DNA from: an uncultured Rickettsiales bacterium | Lineage (GTDB): Bacteria; Pseudomonadota; Alphaproteobacteria; Rickettsiales; Deianiraeaceae | NCBI GenBank assembly: GCA_905480015.1 | Contig: CAJQOT010000002.1 | Span: 1 to 53,944 of the forward strand | DNA: 53,944 nt | Direction: 5' to 3' | Shown: positions 7,796 to 16,527 of the stretch, piece by piece | Numbering within the stretch: the stretch's first letter is position 1 | Layout: each line of letters starts with the position of its first letter | Notes under the pieces: generated by a model | What the model was told of the DNA's origin: nothing | Seen by the model: the letters and a program-made list of their open reading frames with translations, nothing else | Database searches by the model: none | Position numbers and translations under genes: made by a program

Positions 7796-8563
7796 ATGAG
7801 TAAATCAAAGTATATTTCACTAACAAAGCTCATTCCAAGCATTATAACTATATCGTCGCTATGCTTTGGCGTGCTGGCACTGTATCACAGTACAATGATG
7901 CACTGGGGCAAGGCATGTTTTTTTATTATATCTGCTGCAATATTTGACACAATGGACGGAAGGTTCGCAAGAATGCTTAATGCTCGTAGTAATTTTGGAG
8001 CAAACCTCGACTCCCTTTGTGATTTCGCAAACTATACAATATTTCCACCGTTAATAATTTATAATTGGTCTTTGTGGAATCATGGTATATTTGGATGGTA
8101 TACTGTAATGATTTCATCTGTATGCGGAGCAATACGCCTTGCAAGGTTTAATTCCGAAGATAAACATATTAACCACCCCATTAAAAAGATGTTTTTTCAT
8201 GGAATTCCATCGCCATCTGCGGGAATTTTAATGCTTTTGCCGCTAATTATACAAATTGCTTTTGGAGATATTTTTGGGTCTCGGTCAATACAATACCCGC
8301 CATACTATCTTTATGAAATATATATTTCTATTGTTGCAATATCAATGACAAGCACAATGCCAACGTTATCACTCAAGCATATTCGCATTCCACAGCAATA
8401 TTCTAGAATTGCTCTTGTATGTGTTGGGTTGGTTATAATATCATTCTTTGTATTTAAGTGGATAGCGGTGGTATTTTATTCAACTCTTTACATTGCAAGC
8501 ATTCCAGTTGTGCTTTGCGTTTATTATAAAATGATGAAAAATCACCGTAACAAAAATGGATAA
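7796..8563 (+). CDS. pssA: CDP-diacylglycerol--serine O-phosphatidyltransferase
   Basis: This integral membrane enzyme makes phosphatidylserine, the precursor of phosphatidylethanolamine. The CDP-alcohol phosphotransferase motif D-x2-DG-x2-AR-x8-G-x3-D-x3-D is complete (DTMDGRFAR...FGANLDSLCD, residues about 50-75). Hydrophobic segments near residues 12-30, 95-110, 140-165 and 200-240 fit the family's multi-span topology; 255 aa is normal for the type II (Bacillus/alphaproteobacterial) form. It overlaps hemW by 8 bases, so the two are co-transcribed. Confidence 0.93.
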   Translation: MSKSKYISLTKLIPSIITISSLCFGVLALYHSTMMHWGKACFFIISAAIFDTMDGRFARMLNARSNFGANLDSLCDFANYTIFPPLIIYNWSLWNHGIFGWYTVMISSVCGAIRLARFNSEDKHINHPIKKMFFHGIPSPSAGILMLLPLIIQIAFGDIFGSRSIQYPPYYLYEIYISIVAISMTSTMPTLSLKHIRIPQQYSRIALVCVGLVIISFFVFKWIAVVFYSTLYIASIPVVLCVYYKMMKNHRNKNG

Positions 8564-9689
8564 CACAACCGGAGTATATATCCACTTTCCATATTGTGAG
8601 AAAAAATGCCCATACTGTGACTTTAACTCTCACACATTTAGCACCATTCCACATCAGCAATATCTTGATGCATACAAAAAAGATTTTGATACACACCTCG
8701 CCGCATTAAAAAATCCTCCAAATGTTGTGAGTATTTTTTTTGGCGGAGGCACACCGTCTTTGATGGAGCCATTTGTTGTTGATGAAATAACGCAGTATAT
8801 TTGCACAAAAACAAACATACAAAGGGAAAATATTGAAATTACCCTTGAAGCAAATCCTTCCTCATTTGAAGTGCAGAAGTTTAAGGATTTTAGAAAATCG
8901 GGCATTAATAGAATTTCTATTGGCGTGCAATCCTTTGTTGAGGAAGAGTTAAAAAAGCTAGGAAGGTTGCATAATGCTAGCCAATCCATTGATGCAATAA
9001 AGCGTGGATCTGAAATATTTCCAAAACTTTCATTTGACTTAATCTATGCGAGGGAAAATCAAAATATATTACAATGGGAAGAAGAATTATCATTCGCATT
9101 AAAAGAGTTTAACCCTTCTCACATCTCTCTTTATTCACTAACGATTGAAAAGGGAACGAAATTTTTTTCCCTATATACACAAGGTAAGCTATCAATTCCT
9201 AGAAACCAATACGAATTTTATAGCGTTACAAATGACATATGCTCACAATATGGTCTTGAAAGGTATGAGGTATCTAATTATTCAAGAACTAGTAGCGAGT
9301 GTAAGCACAATCAAATTTACTGGAATGGTGGACAGTATATTGGTATTGGCCCAGGTGCACACGGCAGAATTAATACATCGCAAGGTAGGTTCGCCACAAT
9401 GAATTTTTGTGCTCCCGCAAAGTATTTAAAATTAATGCAAGACAGTTGTAGTGCATTACAGACATTTGAAGCATTAACTCCCGAACAGATAGCTTGGGAA
9501 ATAATTTCTACCGGATTGAGAACTCCGCAAGGGTTCAATGTTGACAAAGTGAAGGAATTTGTGGATATGCAAAAAATACAAAGTATGGTTGATGAAAAAT
9601 TGCTAAAGCATAATAACGACATTGTACATCCAACACAAAGTGGCATGTCTCTATGTGATGGTATAACAAAATTTATTTGGCATGAATAG
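8556..9689 (+). CDS. hemW: Radical SAM haem chaperone HemW (HemN-like)
   Basis: This 377-residue protein has the radical-SAM cluster motif C-x3-C-x2-C in YIHFPYCEKKCPYCDFNSH near residues 8-26, the SAM-binding FGGGTPSL, EANPSSFE, GINRISIGVQSF and a C-terminal HemW domain (SLCDGITKFIW at the end). The CDFNSH sequence marks HemW rather than true coproporphyrinogen dehydrogenase HemN. HemW delivers haem to respiratory proteins. It overlaps pssA by 8 bases and is followed by a convergent gene. Confidence 0.9.
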   Translation: MDNTTGVYIHFPYCEKKCPYCDFNSHTFSTIPHQQYLDAYKKDFDTHLAALKNPPNVVSIFFGGGTPSLMEPFVVDEITQYICTKTNIQRENIEITLEANPSSFEVQKFKDFRKSGINRISIGVQSFVEEELKKLGRLHNASQSIDAIKRGSEIFPKLSFDLIYARENQNILQWEEELSFALKEFNPSHISLYSLTIEKGTKFFSLYTQGKLSIPRNQYEFYSVTNDICSQYGLERYEVSNYSRTSSECKHNQIYWNGGQYIGIGPGAHGRINTSQGRFATMNFCAPAKYLKLMQDSCSALQTFEALTPEQIAWEIISTGLRTPQGFNVDKVKEFVDMQKIQSMVDEKLLKHNNDIVHPTQSGMSLCDGITKFIWHE

Positions 9690-9692
9690 CCG

Positions 9693-9707
9693 TTAGATTC
9701 AATCTAA
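9693..9707. repeat. Short perfect palindrome between convergent hemW and pgm
   Basis: TTAGATT-C-AATCTAA, a 7-bp inverted repeat lying 4 bases after the hemW stop. In RNA it would form a 6-bp stem with a 3-base loop. There is no T tract, so it is only a weak terminator candidate. Confidence 0.4.
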
Positions 9708-9790
9708 ACACTTGATGGGATATGGTGTCGATGAAAATCCTGTATAACACATGCGATCAATTCTGCTATTAATCTTTGTGTGCATTGCAA

Positions 9791-11134
9791 CTAAAGCACT
9801 ACGCACGCAAGCAACTCTTCGACAAAATCTTTTACCTTTGTAAACTCACTTTCTATCTTCGATTCATACCGAACAATCAACACTTCCTCTGTGTTAGATG
9901 CCCGCACTAAAAACCACGATGATTCTAAATAATTTGCACGCACACCATCGATGTCGTTAAAAGGTATATTCATTGTTTGCATATTTTGTTGTAGCTTTGC
10001 AATAACATCAAATTTATTTATGCATGAAATTTTAATTTCTGGAGATTTAACCGTCATTGGAAATCTATCCATTTCTTTGGTAAAATCATTACGAGCAAAG
10101 TACGACAGCAGTCTAATTGCGGTATAAATTCCGTCATCAAATCCGTAATACCCTTGCTTGAAATATATATGACCAGAACATTCTCCCGCAAGAATTGCAC
10201 CCTCTTCTAGCATCTTTTTCTTAATTAAAGAATGACCAGTTTTGTACATAATTGCCTCACCGCCGTATTTAATAATTTCTTCTGCAAGGGTATTTGAACA
10301 TTTTACATCAAAAATTACCTTACCTTTTTCCTTTGAAAGAACCTCACGAATACAAAGAAGTAGAATATCTTCACCATATAGAACTTTATTTTTTGTGACC
10401 GCCATAACTCTATCAGCATCGCCGTCAAATGCAAATATTATATCAAGGTTGCAAGCTTTTAAGTCCTTCTGCATTCGTTTAATATTTTGGTCATTTGATG
10501 GATCAAGAACTGTTTTTAGACTTTGATCCATACTGTATTCAAAAATTTCCCCACCTATACATTGCTGTATACTCTGCAACACCTTCCCACCGGCACCATT
10601 AAGGGCATTAAAGCCGAACTTAACATTTTTCGGATCAGTGAAATCTTGCATTAAGCGATCAGTATACTTTTTTGATACATCAACATTGGTAATGCTTCCA
10701 CCCTGCATTTTCTCAATGCCATTTTCTGCAATTGACGCCACTTGAAATATTTCTGTTTCAGTGAATGCCTTACCTTTAACACCAAACTTGAAACCATTGT
10801 AATTTAATGGATTGTGTGACCCTGTTACCACAACAAAGCCAGATGTACCAAGATTTGTTGAAGCAAAGTAACACAAAGGCGTTGGCCCTAGTCCGCAGTC
10901 AACTGCTGTACCTCCAGCGTATACAATGCCATCAATGAGTGCCGATTTTAACGCATCACCTGATGATCGTGCATCTTTTAATACTGCAATTGTTGGTGCG
11001 AGATTGTTTCGCATAAGATATTGTACAAAGGATCCCCCCAATGCAAATGCATCTTGCGTAGTAAGGCTTTCTTCAATAATGCCCCTAATGTCATACTTCC
11101 TAAGGATAATATTGGCAAACTTGTGTTTTAACAT
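9791..11134 (-). CDS. Phosphomannomutase/phosphoglucomutase
   Basis: This is an alpha-D-phosphohexomutase of the AlgC/ManB type (447 aa). All four active-site loops are visible: the phosphoserine loop TGSHNP (about residues 103-108), the metal loop DGDADR (about 239-244), the sugar-specificity loop GECSGH (about 322-327) and a C-terminal phosphate-binding R(A)SNTEE. It interconverts hexose-6-phosphate and hexose-1-phosphate and would supply mannose-1-phosphate to manC (34-36 kb) for GDP-mannose. It is the last gene of a ribE / TraT-like / mutase run with 3-base and overlapping junctions. Mannose versus glucose preference cannot be read from the sequence. Confidence 0.9.
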   Translation of the reverse strand: MLKHKFANIILRKYDIRGIIEESLTTQDAFALGGSFVQYLMRNNLAPTIAVLKDARSSGDALKSALIDGIVYAGGTAVDCGLGPTPLCYFASTNLGTSGFVVVTGSHNPLNYNGFKFGVKGKAFTETEIFQVASIAENGIEKMQGGSITNVDVSKKYTDRLMQDFTDPKNVKFGFNALNGAGGKVLQSIQQCIGGEIFEYSMDQSLKTVLDPSNDQNIKRMQKDLKACNLDIIFAFDGDADRVMAVTKNKVLYGEDILLLCIREVLSKEKGKVIFDVKCSNTLAEEIIKYGGEAIMYKTGHSLIKKKMLEEGAILAGECSGHIYFKQGYYGFDDGIYTAIRLLSYFARNDFTKEMDRFPMTVKSPEIKISCINKFDVIAKLQQNMQTMNIPFNDIDGVRANYLESSWFLVRASNTEEVLIVRYESKIESEFTKVKDFVEELLACVVL

Positions 11135-11137
11135 TTT

Positions 11138-11863
11138 TTATATTATAAGCGAAACTATTCGTTGAGCAATTTTTTCACTTGAATGTTCTCCATAAACAAT
11201 AATGCGTGTTTTATAGGTTTTCCAGCGAGTTTGTTCAGAATATTCATATGTTCTTGAAGAGTATTCATCTTGTTTGTGTATGCGTTTATCTTTATACCAA
11301 ATTGGGCTTTGTGCTTTTTCATGAACTTCTATTTCTAGAACCGTCAAAGGTATTGTTCGCTCAAACAAACTGTTGCCTGCCATATTTAACCACACACCCA
11401 TTGCCATACCTATTGGCGCCCCAACAATTGGATTAGACATTGCCGAGCCAATTGCAAAGCCAATAATCAAACCTGATGGGTCTGCTATGAGTTTATCTAT
11501 CGTTGTTTTCTCATGCTGTTTTTCATATGGTGTGTTCGTTGGAACAGAATTAATATGCGATATATCTAAATCTTTTTTCAATACTTTGTCAAACTCTCTT
11601 GTGGCTATTTTTCCATAAAATTTTGTTTTTACCGTCAGAATAATTCCTGCACGGTCTTTTGTAGTAATATTAAGGTTATAATTTTGAATATTTTTAACTG
11701 TTGAGATTTTTAAAGAAGGGACAATATTGTCCATTGTTAAATATACATTTTTTGATGGTATATCTAAAAAAATAGACTGTGTAGTTATAATTTTATTGTG
11801 CGGTGTTTCTTGCGAAAGAATGGTGCAGGATGATAGGACAATTATTAATATAAACTTTATCAT
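11138..11863 (-). CDS. TraT-like outer-membrane lipoprotein
   Basis: The 241-residue product starts with a lipoprotein signal (KFILIIVLSSC; lipobox Cys13). After it, TTQSIFLDIPSKNVYLTMDNI resembles the TraT segment 'ETIWLEPSDKKTVYVQVKNT', residues about 120-160 form a glycine-rich hydrophobic stretch (GLIIGFAIGSAMSNPIVGAP), and the C-terminus has KTRIIVYGEHSSEKIAQRI, like the TraT 'TRVVSSANK..L.FEEA' end. TraT lipoproteins of F-like plasmids cause surface exclusion in conjugation and complement resistance. The match is by motif order, so it is a family-level call. The ATG overlaps the ribE stop (ATGA, 11860-11863). No conjugation genes adjoin it. Confidence 0.6.
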   Translation of the reverse strand: MIKFILIIVLSSCTILSQETPHNKIITTQSIFLDIPSKNVYLTMDNIVPSLKISTVKNIQNYNLNITTKDRAGIILTVKTKFYGKIATREFDKVLKKDLDISHINSVPTNTPYEKQHEKTTIDKLIADPSGLIIGFAIGSAMSNPIVGAPIGMAMGVWLNMAGNSLFERTIPLTVLEIEVHEKAQSPIWYKDKRIHKQDEYSSRTYEYSEQTRWKTYKTRIIVYGEHSSEKIAQRIVSLII

Positions 11864-12465
11864 TGTTGTGAAAAATGTGCTTCAATTTTTTTACTGATGA
11901 TTTTCATCATTTGGTCAAGCTCAACATTTATAAGGTTGTTCGCCGTAGTATTAAGTGTAGATAAGGTAGTGTTTTCCCAAGTATGTGGAATAATATTAAG
12001 CTCAACGCATTTACCTTTAATGTTCATAATTGTTAGGGACACGCCATCTATTGCAATAGATCCTTTTTTTATAACGCTGTTTTTCCCATGCGGAGAAAGC
12101 TCAACGAATAGTGTATGTGTATTTTTATATGACTGTATTTGCACAACTTGTGCAACTTCGTCAATATGACCAGAAACTAAATGCCCACCCAACGGTGTAG
12201 AGGCAAGCATTGCCTGCTCTATATTTACTTTTTGCCCCTTGTGTACTAGTGTAAGGTTTGTTTGTTTTAGTGTCTGTGCGGAAATATAAAATGTGTATAA
12301 ATCTCCATCAATGCTTGTAATGGTTAGGCAACACCCTGCAACGGAGATTGAGTCTCCGATGTTTTGATTAGAAATATTTGGAATGTGAATAGTAAGAGTT
12401 TTGCCATCTTGATTAGGTATGCTTTCAAAAATAGTACCTATACATTTAACGATGCCAGTAAACAT
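11860..12465 (-). CDS. ribE: Riboflavin synthase (alpha subunit)
   Basis: Riboflavin synthase dismutates two 6,7-dimethyl-8-ribityllumazine molecules. The two lumazine-binding repeats are clear: MFTGIVKCIGTI, SVAGCCLTI near residue 45, PLGGHLVSGHID near 90 and, in the second repeat, IAIDGVSLTI near 140. Length 201 aa is normal. The frame is open two codons upstream to a TTG, but ATG at 12465 gives the canonical MFTGIV start. It heads the ribE / TraT-like / mutase run; no FMN riboswitch is visible in the 130 bases upstream. Confidence 0.95.
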   Translation of the reverse strand: MFTGIVKCIGTIFESIPNQDGKTLTIHIPNISNQNIGDSISVAGCCLTITSIDGDLYTFYISAQTLKQTNLTLVHKGQKVNIEQAMLASTPLGGHLVSGHIDEVAQVVQIQSYKNTHTLFVELSPHGKNSVIKKGSIAIDGVSLTIMNIKGKCVELNIIPHTWENTTLSTLNTTANNLINVELDQMMKIISKKIEAHFSQQ

Positions 12466-12533
12466 AGACAATTGATATTTAAATTCCTGATTGTGTCACT
12501 AAAATGTTGTTTTAATGTTGTCAAACAAAAAAC

Positions 12534-12561
12534 TTGACAAAGTATTTTATCTTACTAAATA
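12534..12561 (+). promoter_or_regulatory. Possible promoter for the rpsT operon
   Basis: A perfect TTGACA (12534-12539) is followed after 16 bases by TAAATA (12556-12561), or after 13 bases by TACTAA. It lies 37-65 bases before rpsT. The -35 is convincing, the -10 is weak. Confidence 0.35.
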
Positions 12562-12597
12562 AACCACGATAAATAAACCAATTAGTTTTTATAAACA

Positions 12598-12864
12598 ATG
12601 GCAAATAAAGCTTCTTCAAAGAAAGACATAAGACAAAGCGAAAAAAGTAGAATCGCAAATAAATCTCGCAGAACATTCGTTCGCACGTGTATTAAAAAGG
12701 TAGAAGAAACAATTATTGAAGGTAATAAAGACAACGCCTTTACCGCGTTAAAAGTTTTTGAAAAACAAGGTATGAAAGCAGTTTCTAAAGGTGTATTTCG
12801 TCAAAAAACTATTTCGCGTAAAATTTCAAGGCTTTACAGCAGAGTTAAAAAAATTGCATCATGA
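12598..12864 (+). CDS. rpsT: 30S ribosomal protein S20
   Basis: This is S20 (88 aa), a basic helical protein that binds the 5' domain of 16S rRNA. Features are [21 protein letters not shown] near the start, the central [13 protein letters not shown] helix and the ending G.....[16 protein letters not shown]. Size is normal. Its last 4 bases overlap the transaldolase gene, and it heads a five-gene run (rpsT, transaldolase, dut, exonuclease, fmt). Confidence 0.95.
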   Translation: MANKASSKKDIRQSEKSRIANKSRRTFVRTCIKKVEETIIEGNKDNAFTALKVFEKQGMKAVSKGVFRQKTISRKISRLYSRVKKIAS

Positions 12865-13502
12865 AGATATTTCTTGATACCGCCGACATTGATAGCATTA
12901 AAGGTCTTAATTCTCTTGGAATTATTGATGGTGTGACAACAAACCCAAGTATTATAGCAAAATCAGGGAAAATTTTTGAAAGCGTTATTGAGGAAATTTG
13001 TAGCATCGTTCAAGGTCCAGTTAGTGCCGAGGTTATATCGTTAGATTATGACGGAATGATGAAAGAAGCAAACGAACTTATTAAAATTGCAGATAATGTT
13101 TGCATTAAATTGCCAATAACAAAAGAAGGTATTAAAGCGTGCAAAACACTTTCCGATAAAGGAGTTTTAGTAAATATGACACTATGCTTTTCCTCTCAAC
13201 AGGCGTTATTGGTTGCCAAAGCTGGTGCAACTTTTGTTTCTCCATTCATTGGAAGACTTGATGATATTGGGCATAATGGTTTAGATTTAATCGAGGATAT
13301 TCGTCAAATTTTTGACAACTACGAAATGGAAACGCAAATTCTGGCAGCATCAGCAAGAAATTCGCACCACTTTACAGAATGTGCAAAAATTGGTGCAGAT
13401 GTTATCACGATGCCTCCATCGGTTTTGGATACACTTTTTAAACACCCATTAACAGACAAAGGTTTAGAAATATTTATGAACGATTGGAAATCTATCAAAT
13501 GA
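12861..13502 (+). CDS. Transaldolase (fructose-6-phosphate aldolase-like, short type)
   Basis: This is a 213-residue member of the short transaldolase family. [14 protein letters not shown] at the start, [14 protein letters not shown] (about residues 25-38), the Schiff-base lysine strand [10 protein letters not shown] (Lys near residue 85), [19 protein letters not shown] and [11 protein letters not shown] are all intact. It links glycolysis and the pentose phosphate pathway. Sequence alone does not separate transaldolase (tal) from fructose-6-phosphate aldolase (fsa), so no symbol is given. It overlaps rpsT and dut by 4 bases each. Confidence 0.9.
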   Translation: MKIFLDTADIDSIKGLNSLGIIDGVTTNPSIIAKSGKIFESVIEEICSIVQGPVSAEVISLDYDGMMKEANELIKIADNVCIKLPITKEGIKACKTLSDKGVLVNMTLCFSSQQALLVAKAGATFVSPFIGRLDDIGHNGLDLIEDIRQIFDNYEMETQILAASARNSHHFTECAKIGADVITMPPSVLDTLFKHPLTDKGLEIFMNDWKSIK

Positions 13503-13936
13503 AAGTTTTATTTCAACGTCTATCTAAAACAGCAAAAATCCCTGAATACAAAACGGTAGGCAGTAGCGGTATGGATTTATCAGCAGATATTAGCGAACCG
13601 GTGACGATTAAACCACAAAGTATTGGGCTAATTAAAACAGGTCTTGCAATTCAGCTTCCTCAAGGCTTTGAAGCACAAGTAAGGTCGCGGTCAGGTCTTG
13701 CATTAAAAAATGGTATTTTTGTATTAAATTCACCAGGTACAATTGATAACGACTACCGTGGAGAAATTTCCATAATATTAGCGAATTTTTCACAACAACC
13801 ATTTACTATTGAGCACGGCATGAGAATTGCCCAGCTTGTAATAGCACAATATCAGCAATTTGATGTGTGTGAGGCAAATTCTCTTGATGAAACAATCCGC
13901 GGTGATGGCGGATTTGGTTCCACCGGTGTTAAATAG
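13499..13936 (+). CDS. dut: dUTP diphosphatase
   Basis: This trimeric dUTPase keeps uracil out of DNA and supplies dUMP. The five family motifs are seen in order: [10 protein letters not shown] (motif 1), RSRSGLALK (2), [11 protein letters not shown] (3), RIAQLVI (4) and the C-terminal [10 protein letters not shown] arm (5). Length is 145 aa. ATG 13499 overlaps the transaldolase stop (ATGA); an upstream in-frame start inside the previous gene is unlikely. Confidence 0.95.
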   Translation: MKVLFQRLSKTAKIPEYKTVGSSGMDLSADISEPVTIKPQSIGLIKTGLAIQLPQGFEAQVRSRSGLALKNGIFVLNSPGTIDNDYRGEISIILANFSQQPFTIEHGMRIAQLVIAQYQQFDVCEANSLDETIRGDGGFGSTGVK

Positions 13937-13950
13937 CTTTTATAACAAAC

Positions 13951-14862
13951 ATGAGTACTTTATTCATTGTTGACGGTTATAGCATTTTATTTCGCACATA
14001 TTATTCAGTCGGAGAAATGACAACAAGCAAGCAAATACCCATTGGTGGGATATTTGGCTTCATAAGAAGTATATTGACACTTATTCACAGATATTCCGTA
14101 GAACATTTGGTAATCACTCTTGATAGTGGAAAAAAAACATTTCGTTCGGAAATTTACCCTCAATATAAAGCAAATCGTATTGCCTGCCCTGAAGACCTTA
14201 TTCCACAATTTGATATTCTGTTAGAATTTTTAGAAACTTCTAATATATGCCATTCTCGCAAGGAAGGGTTTGAAGCGGATGATATTATTGCATCAATTAC
14301 AAAGCAGGAAAGCACTAAGAAAATCTCCGTTGTGACATCGGACAAAGACCTTATGCAATTAGTCGACGAAAGAGTGAACTGTTTGGATTTCTTTAAGGGA
14401 AAGTTTTATGCATCGGAAGATGTCATGGAAAAATTTGGTTTAATGCCAAAGCATATTGTAGACTACCTTGCCCTTTTAGGTGATGCCTCAGATAATATTC
14501 CCGGAGTTAAAGGATGTGGTGAAAAAGGTGCAGTGAAGTTAATTCAAGAATTTGGTAGCGTTGAGAATATTATTGCCAACATTGATAACATCTCAAATAA
14601 CCGCCTGCGTAAAGCAATGGAACAACATCATCAAAGTGCAACTCTTTCAAAGGAGCTGGCTTCACTAAGGTTTGATGTTCCGTTGCAGCCGTTACATTTT
14701 GATATATCCTCTATTAATTGCGATAATTTAAGGAAATTCATTGAAAAGTATGAGATGAAATCTCTATTTTACATGTGTAATAAATTTCAGAAACAGCAAA
14801 ATAACCCGCAAAAAAACCTTGAAAACAAAAAGCCCACCCTTACACAAGGGCAGTTATTTTAA
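13951..14862 (+). CDS. Stand-alone 5'-3' exonuclease (DNA polymerase I N-terminal domain only)
   Basis: The 303-residue product matches only the 5'-nuclease domain of DNA polymerase I: LFIVDGYSILFRTYY, a PQYKANR helical arch segment, EGFEADDIIA near residue 105, VTSDKDLMQLV, and the helix-hairpin-helix LGDASDNIPGVKGCGEKGAVKLI. The metal-binding acidic residues appear intact. No 3'-5' exonuclease or polymerase domain follows; fmt starts 6 bases after the stop. It would remove RNA primers and flaps. The C-terminal tail (QKQQNNPQKNLENKKP) is low-complexity. Whether a polymerase half exists elsewhere cannot be seen here. Confidence 0.88.
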   Translation: MSTLFIVDGYSILFRTYYSVGEMTTSKQIPIGGIFGFIRSILTLIHRYSVEHLVITLDSGKKTFRSEIYPQYKANRIACPEDLIPQFDILLEFLETSNICHSRKEGFEADDIIASITKQESTKKISVVTSDKDLMQLVDERVNCLDFFKGKFYASEDVMEKFGLMPKHIVDYLALLGDASDNIPGVKGCGEKGAVKLIQEFGSVENIIANIDNISNNRLRKAMEQHHQSATLSKELASLRFDVPLQPLHFDISSINCDNLRKFIEKYEMKSLFYMCNKFQKQQNNPQKNLENKKPTLTQGQLF

Positions 14863-14867
14863 ATTTA

Positions 14868-15725
14868 ATGAAAATAGCTTTTTTTGGCACAAGTATGTTT
14901 GGAGTGCCAACACTAAATGCATTGTGTAAAAATTTTAGCGTAGAATTTGTAGTTACTGGGCAAGCAAAGCCAGCAAAGCGTGGGCAAAAAATTATAAATA
15001 CTCCAATTTTTGACTGTGCAACACAAAATGGTATTAAGCGAATATATACCCCTGAAAAATTAACACCAGAATTTGAAGAGTATCTTTCTGAAATTGACTA
15101 TGGCGTGGTGGTTTCTTACGGAAAAATACTTACACAAAATATTATTTCTTCTGTACAAAAAGATTTTATCAACGTTCACCCTTCAGACTTACCTCTTTTT
15201 AGAGGTGCCGCACCAATTGAAAGAACGATTGAAAGTGGATTAAACAAAACCGCAGTGTGTGTTATTCGATTACAAAAAGAGCTTGATGCTGGCGATATTC
15301 TTGCAAAAAAAGATTATACAATTTCGAACGAAGAAAATGCAATCGATTTACATACAAAATTTAGTCATATTGGTGCAAATCTAGTGGTAGACTTCATTCA
15401 AAATGGTCCAAAGAATGTAATTCCACAAAACCATCAATGTGCAACATATGCACCAAAAATATCCAAACACGAAGTGCAATTATACTTGCAGACGAACGAA
15501 ATGGCATGCAATATTTTTAATAAAATTAGAGCATTTGCCTCCTACGGATACTGTTACTTTATTTACAACAACAAGAGAGTAAAAATTATTAGTGCAGAAA
15601 TTACGGCAGAAAGAAAAACTAAACTTGATATTCAATGCACCGATGGATTTGTAACTCCTATTATTATTCGCCCAGAGGGAAAAGGCAACGTTAACACTTG
15701 CGATTATTTGCTATCATGTGATTAA
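14868..15725 (+). CDS. fmt: Methionyl-tRNA formyltransferase
   Basis: Fmt formylates initiator Met-tRNA using 10-formyl-THF. The N-terminal Rossmann-like domain has IAFFGTSMFGVPTL, VVSYGKIL and the signature INVHPSDLPLFRGAAPIERTIESG with catalytic Asn/His, followed by ELDAGDIL. The C-terminal beta-barrel (from about residue 200) is present but short; 285 aa is below the usual 305-315. It ends the rpsT-led run and faces lepB convergently. Between them (15729-15757) lies an inverted repeat ACACTTT...AAAGTGT with a 15-base loop, a weak shared terminator candidate. Confidence 0.93.
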   Translation: MKIAFFGTSMFGVPTLNALCKNFSVEFVVTGQAKPAKRGQKIINTPIFDCATQNGIKRIYTPEKLTPEFEEYLSEIDYGVVVSYGKILTQNIISSVQKDFINVHPSDLPLFRGAAPIERTIESGLNKTAVCVIRLQKELDAGDILAKKDYTISNEENAIDLHTKFSHIGANLVVDFIQNGPKNVIPQNHQCATYAPKISKHEVQLYLQTNEMACNIFNKIRAFASYGYCYFIYNNKRVKIISAEITAERKTKLDIQCTDGFVTPIIIRPEGKGNVNTCDYLLSCD

Positions 15726-15771
15726 CAGACACTTTGTAGCATAAACTGGTAAAGTGTATTAACGCTTGGTA

Positions 15772-16527
15772 TCACTGTATGTCCACATCGTAAGGGCTTT
15801 TAAGAATTCTATCTGTTCTCACATTCCCCCATTTAAATATATTTAATAGTGAATTTGGTGAAGACACCAAAATACGATTAACCTTGCCAAGTAATAAGTC
15901 CTCATGCACAAACCCAACAGAAAAACGACTATCTGACGATCTGTCACGGTTATCACCCATAAAGAAGTAATGCTTTGCTGGCACTACTACTGTTGCCATA
16001 TTGTCTGCAATTGAATTATCTTCAAACTCAATGACATTGTATCTTGCCCCTTGTGGAAGCGTTTCAAGATAAGTTTTATACTGGCTATTTTCCCCCACTT
16101 TAACTCTTTTTATTTGCTTTCCATTTATTTCCAATACACCATTCGTCATACGCAGAGTGTCCCCAGGAAGCCCTATTAAACGCTTAACATAATTTGTTCG
16201 TTTGTTTGATGGCAGTTTGAAAACTACGATATCGCCTCTCTTTGGTTTTTGTTTTACTAATATACGCCCCTTGATTGGTGCAAGACCAAATGGAAAGGAG
16301 TATCTGCTATACCCATACGAACGCTTTGATATGGATATTTTATCACCAATTAAGAGGGTATTTAACATTGACCCTGACGGAACATGAAAGTGGTCAAAAA
16401 AAATAGAACGCAACAAAATGGCAATTAAAATTGCATAAAGTGGCATTAAAAAGTAATCTTTTTTCTTATAATTTTTTGTTGAGCCAAAAAGAATAATTTT
16501 CAGCGTTTTAATTATTGTAGATTTCAT
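15772..16527 (-). CDS. lepB: Signal peptidase I
   Basis: This inner-membrane serine protease removes signal peptides from exported proteins. One transmembrane segment (about residues 27-44) is followed by box B, FHVPSGSML, with nucleophile Ser53; box C/D, NYVKRLIGLPGD, carries the general-base Lys115; box E, GDNRDRSSDSR, is complete. Length 251 aa is normal for alphaproteobacteria. Its start overlaps the end of the upstream lipase-like gene by 20 bases, so purA, the lipase-like gene and lepB form one transcript. In Rickettsia lepB usually neighbours rnc, which is not seen here. Confidence 0.93.
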   Translation of the reverse strand: MKSTIIKTLKIILFGSTKNYKKKDYFLMPLYAILIAILLRSIFFDHFHVPSGSMLNTLLIGDKISISKRSYGYSRYSFPFGLAPIKGRILVKQKPKRGDIVVFKLPSNKRTNYVKRLIGLPGDTLRMTNGVLEINGKQIKRVKVGENSQYKTYLETLPQGARYNVIEFEDNSIADNMATVVVPAKHYFFMGDNRDRSSDSRFSVGFVHEDLLLGKVNRILVSSPNSLLNIFKWGNVRTDRILKSPYDVDIQ

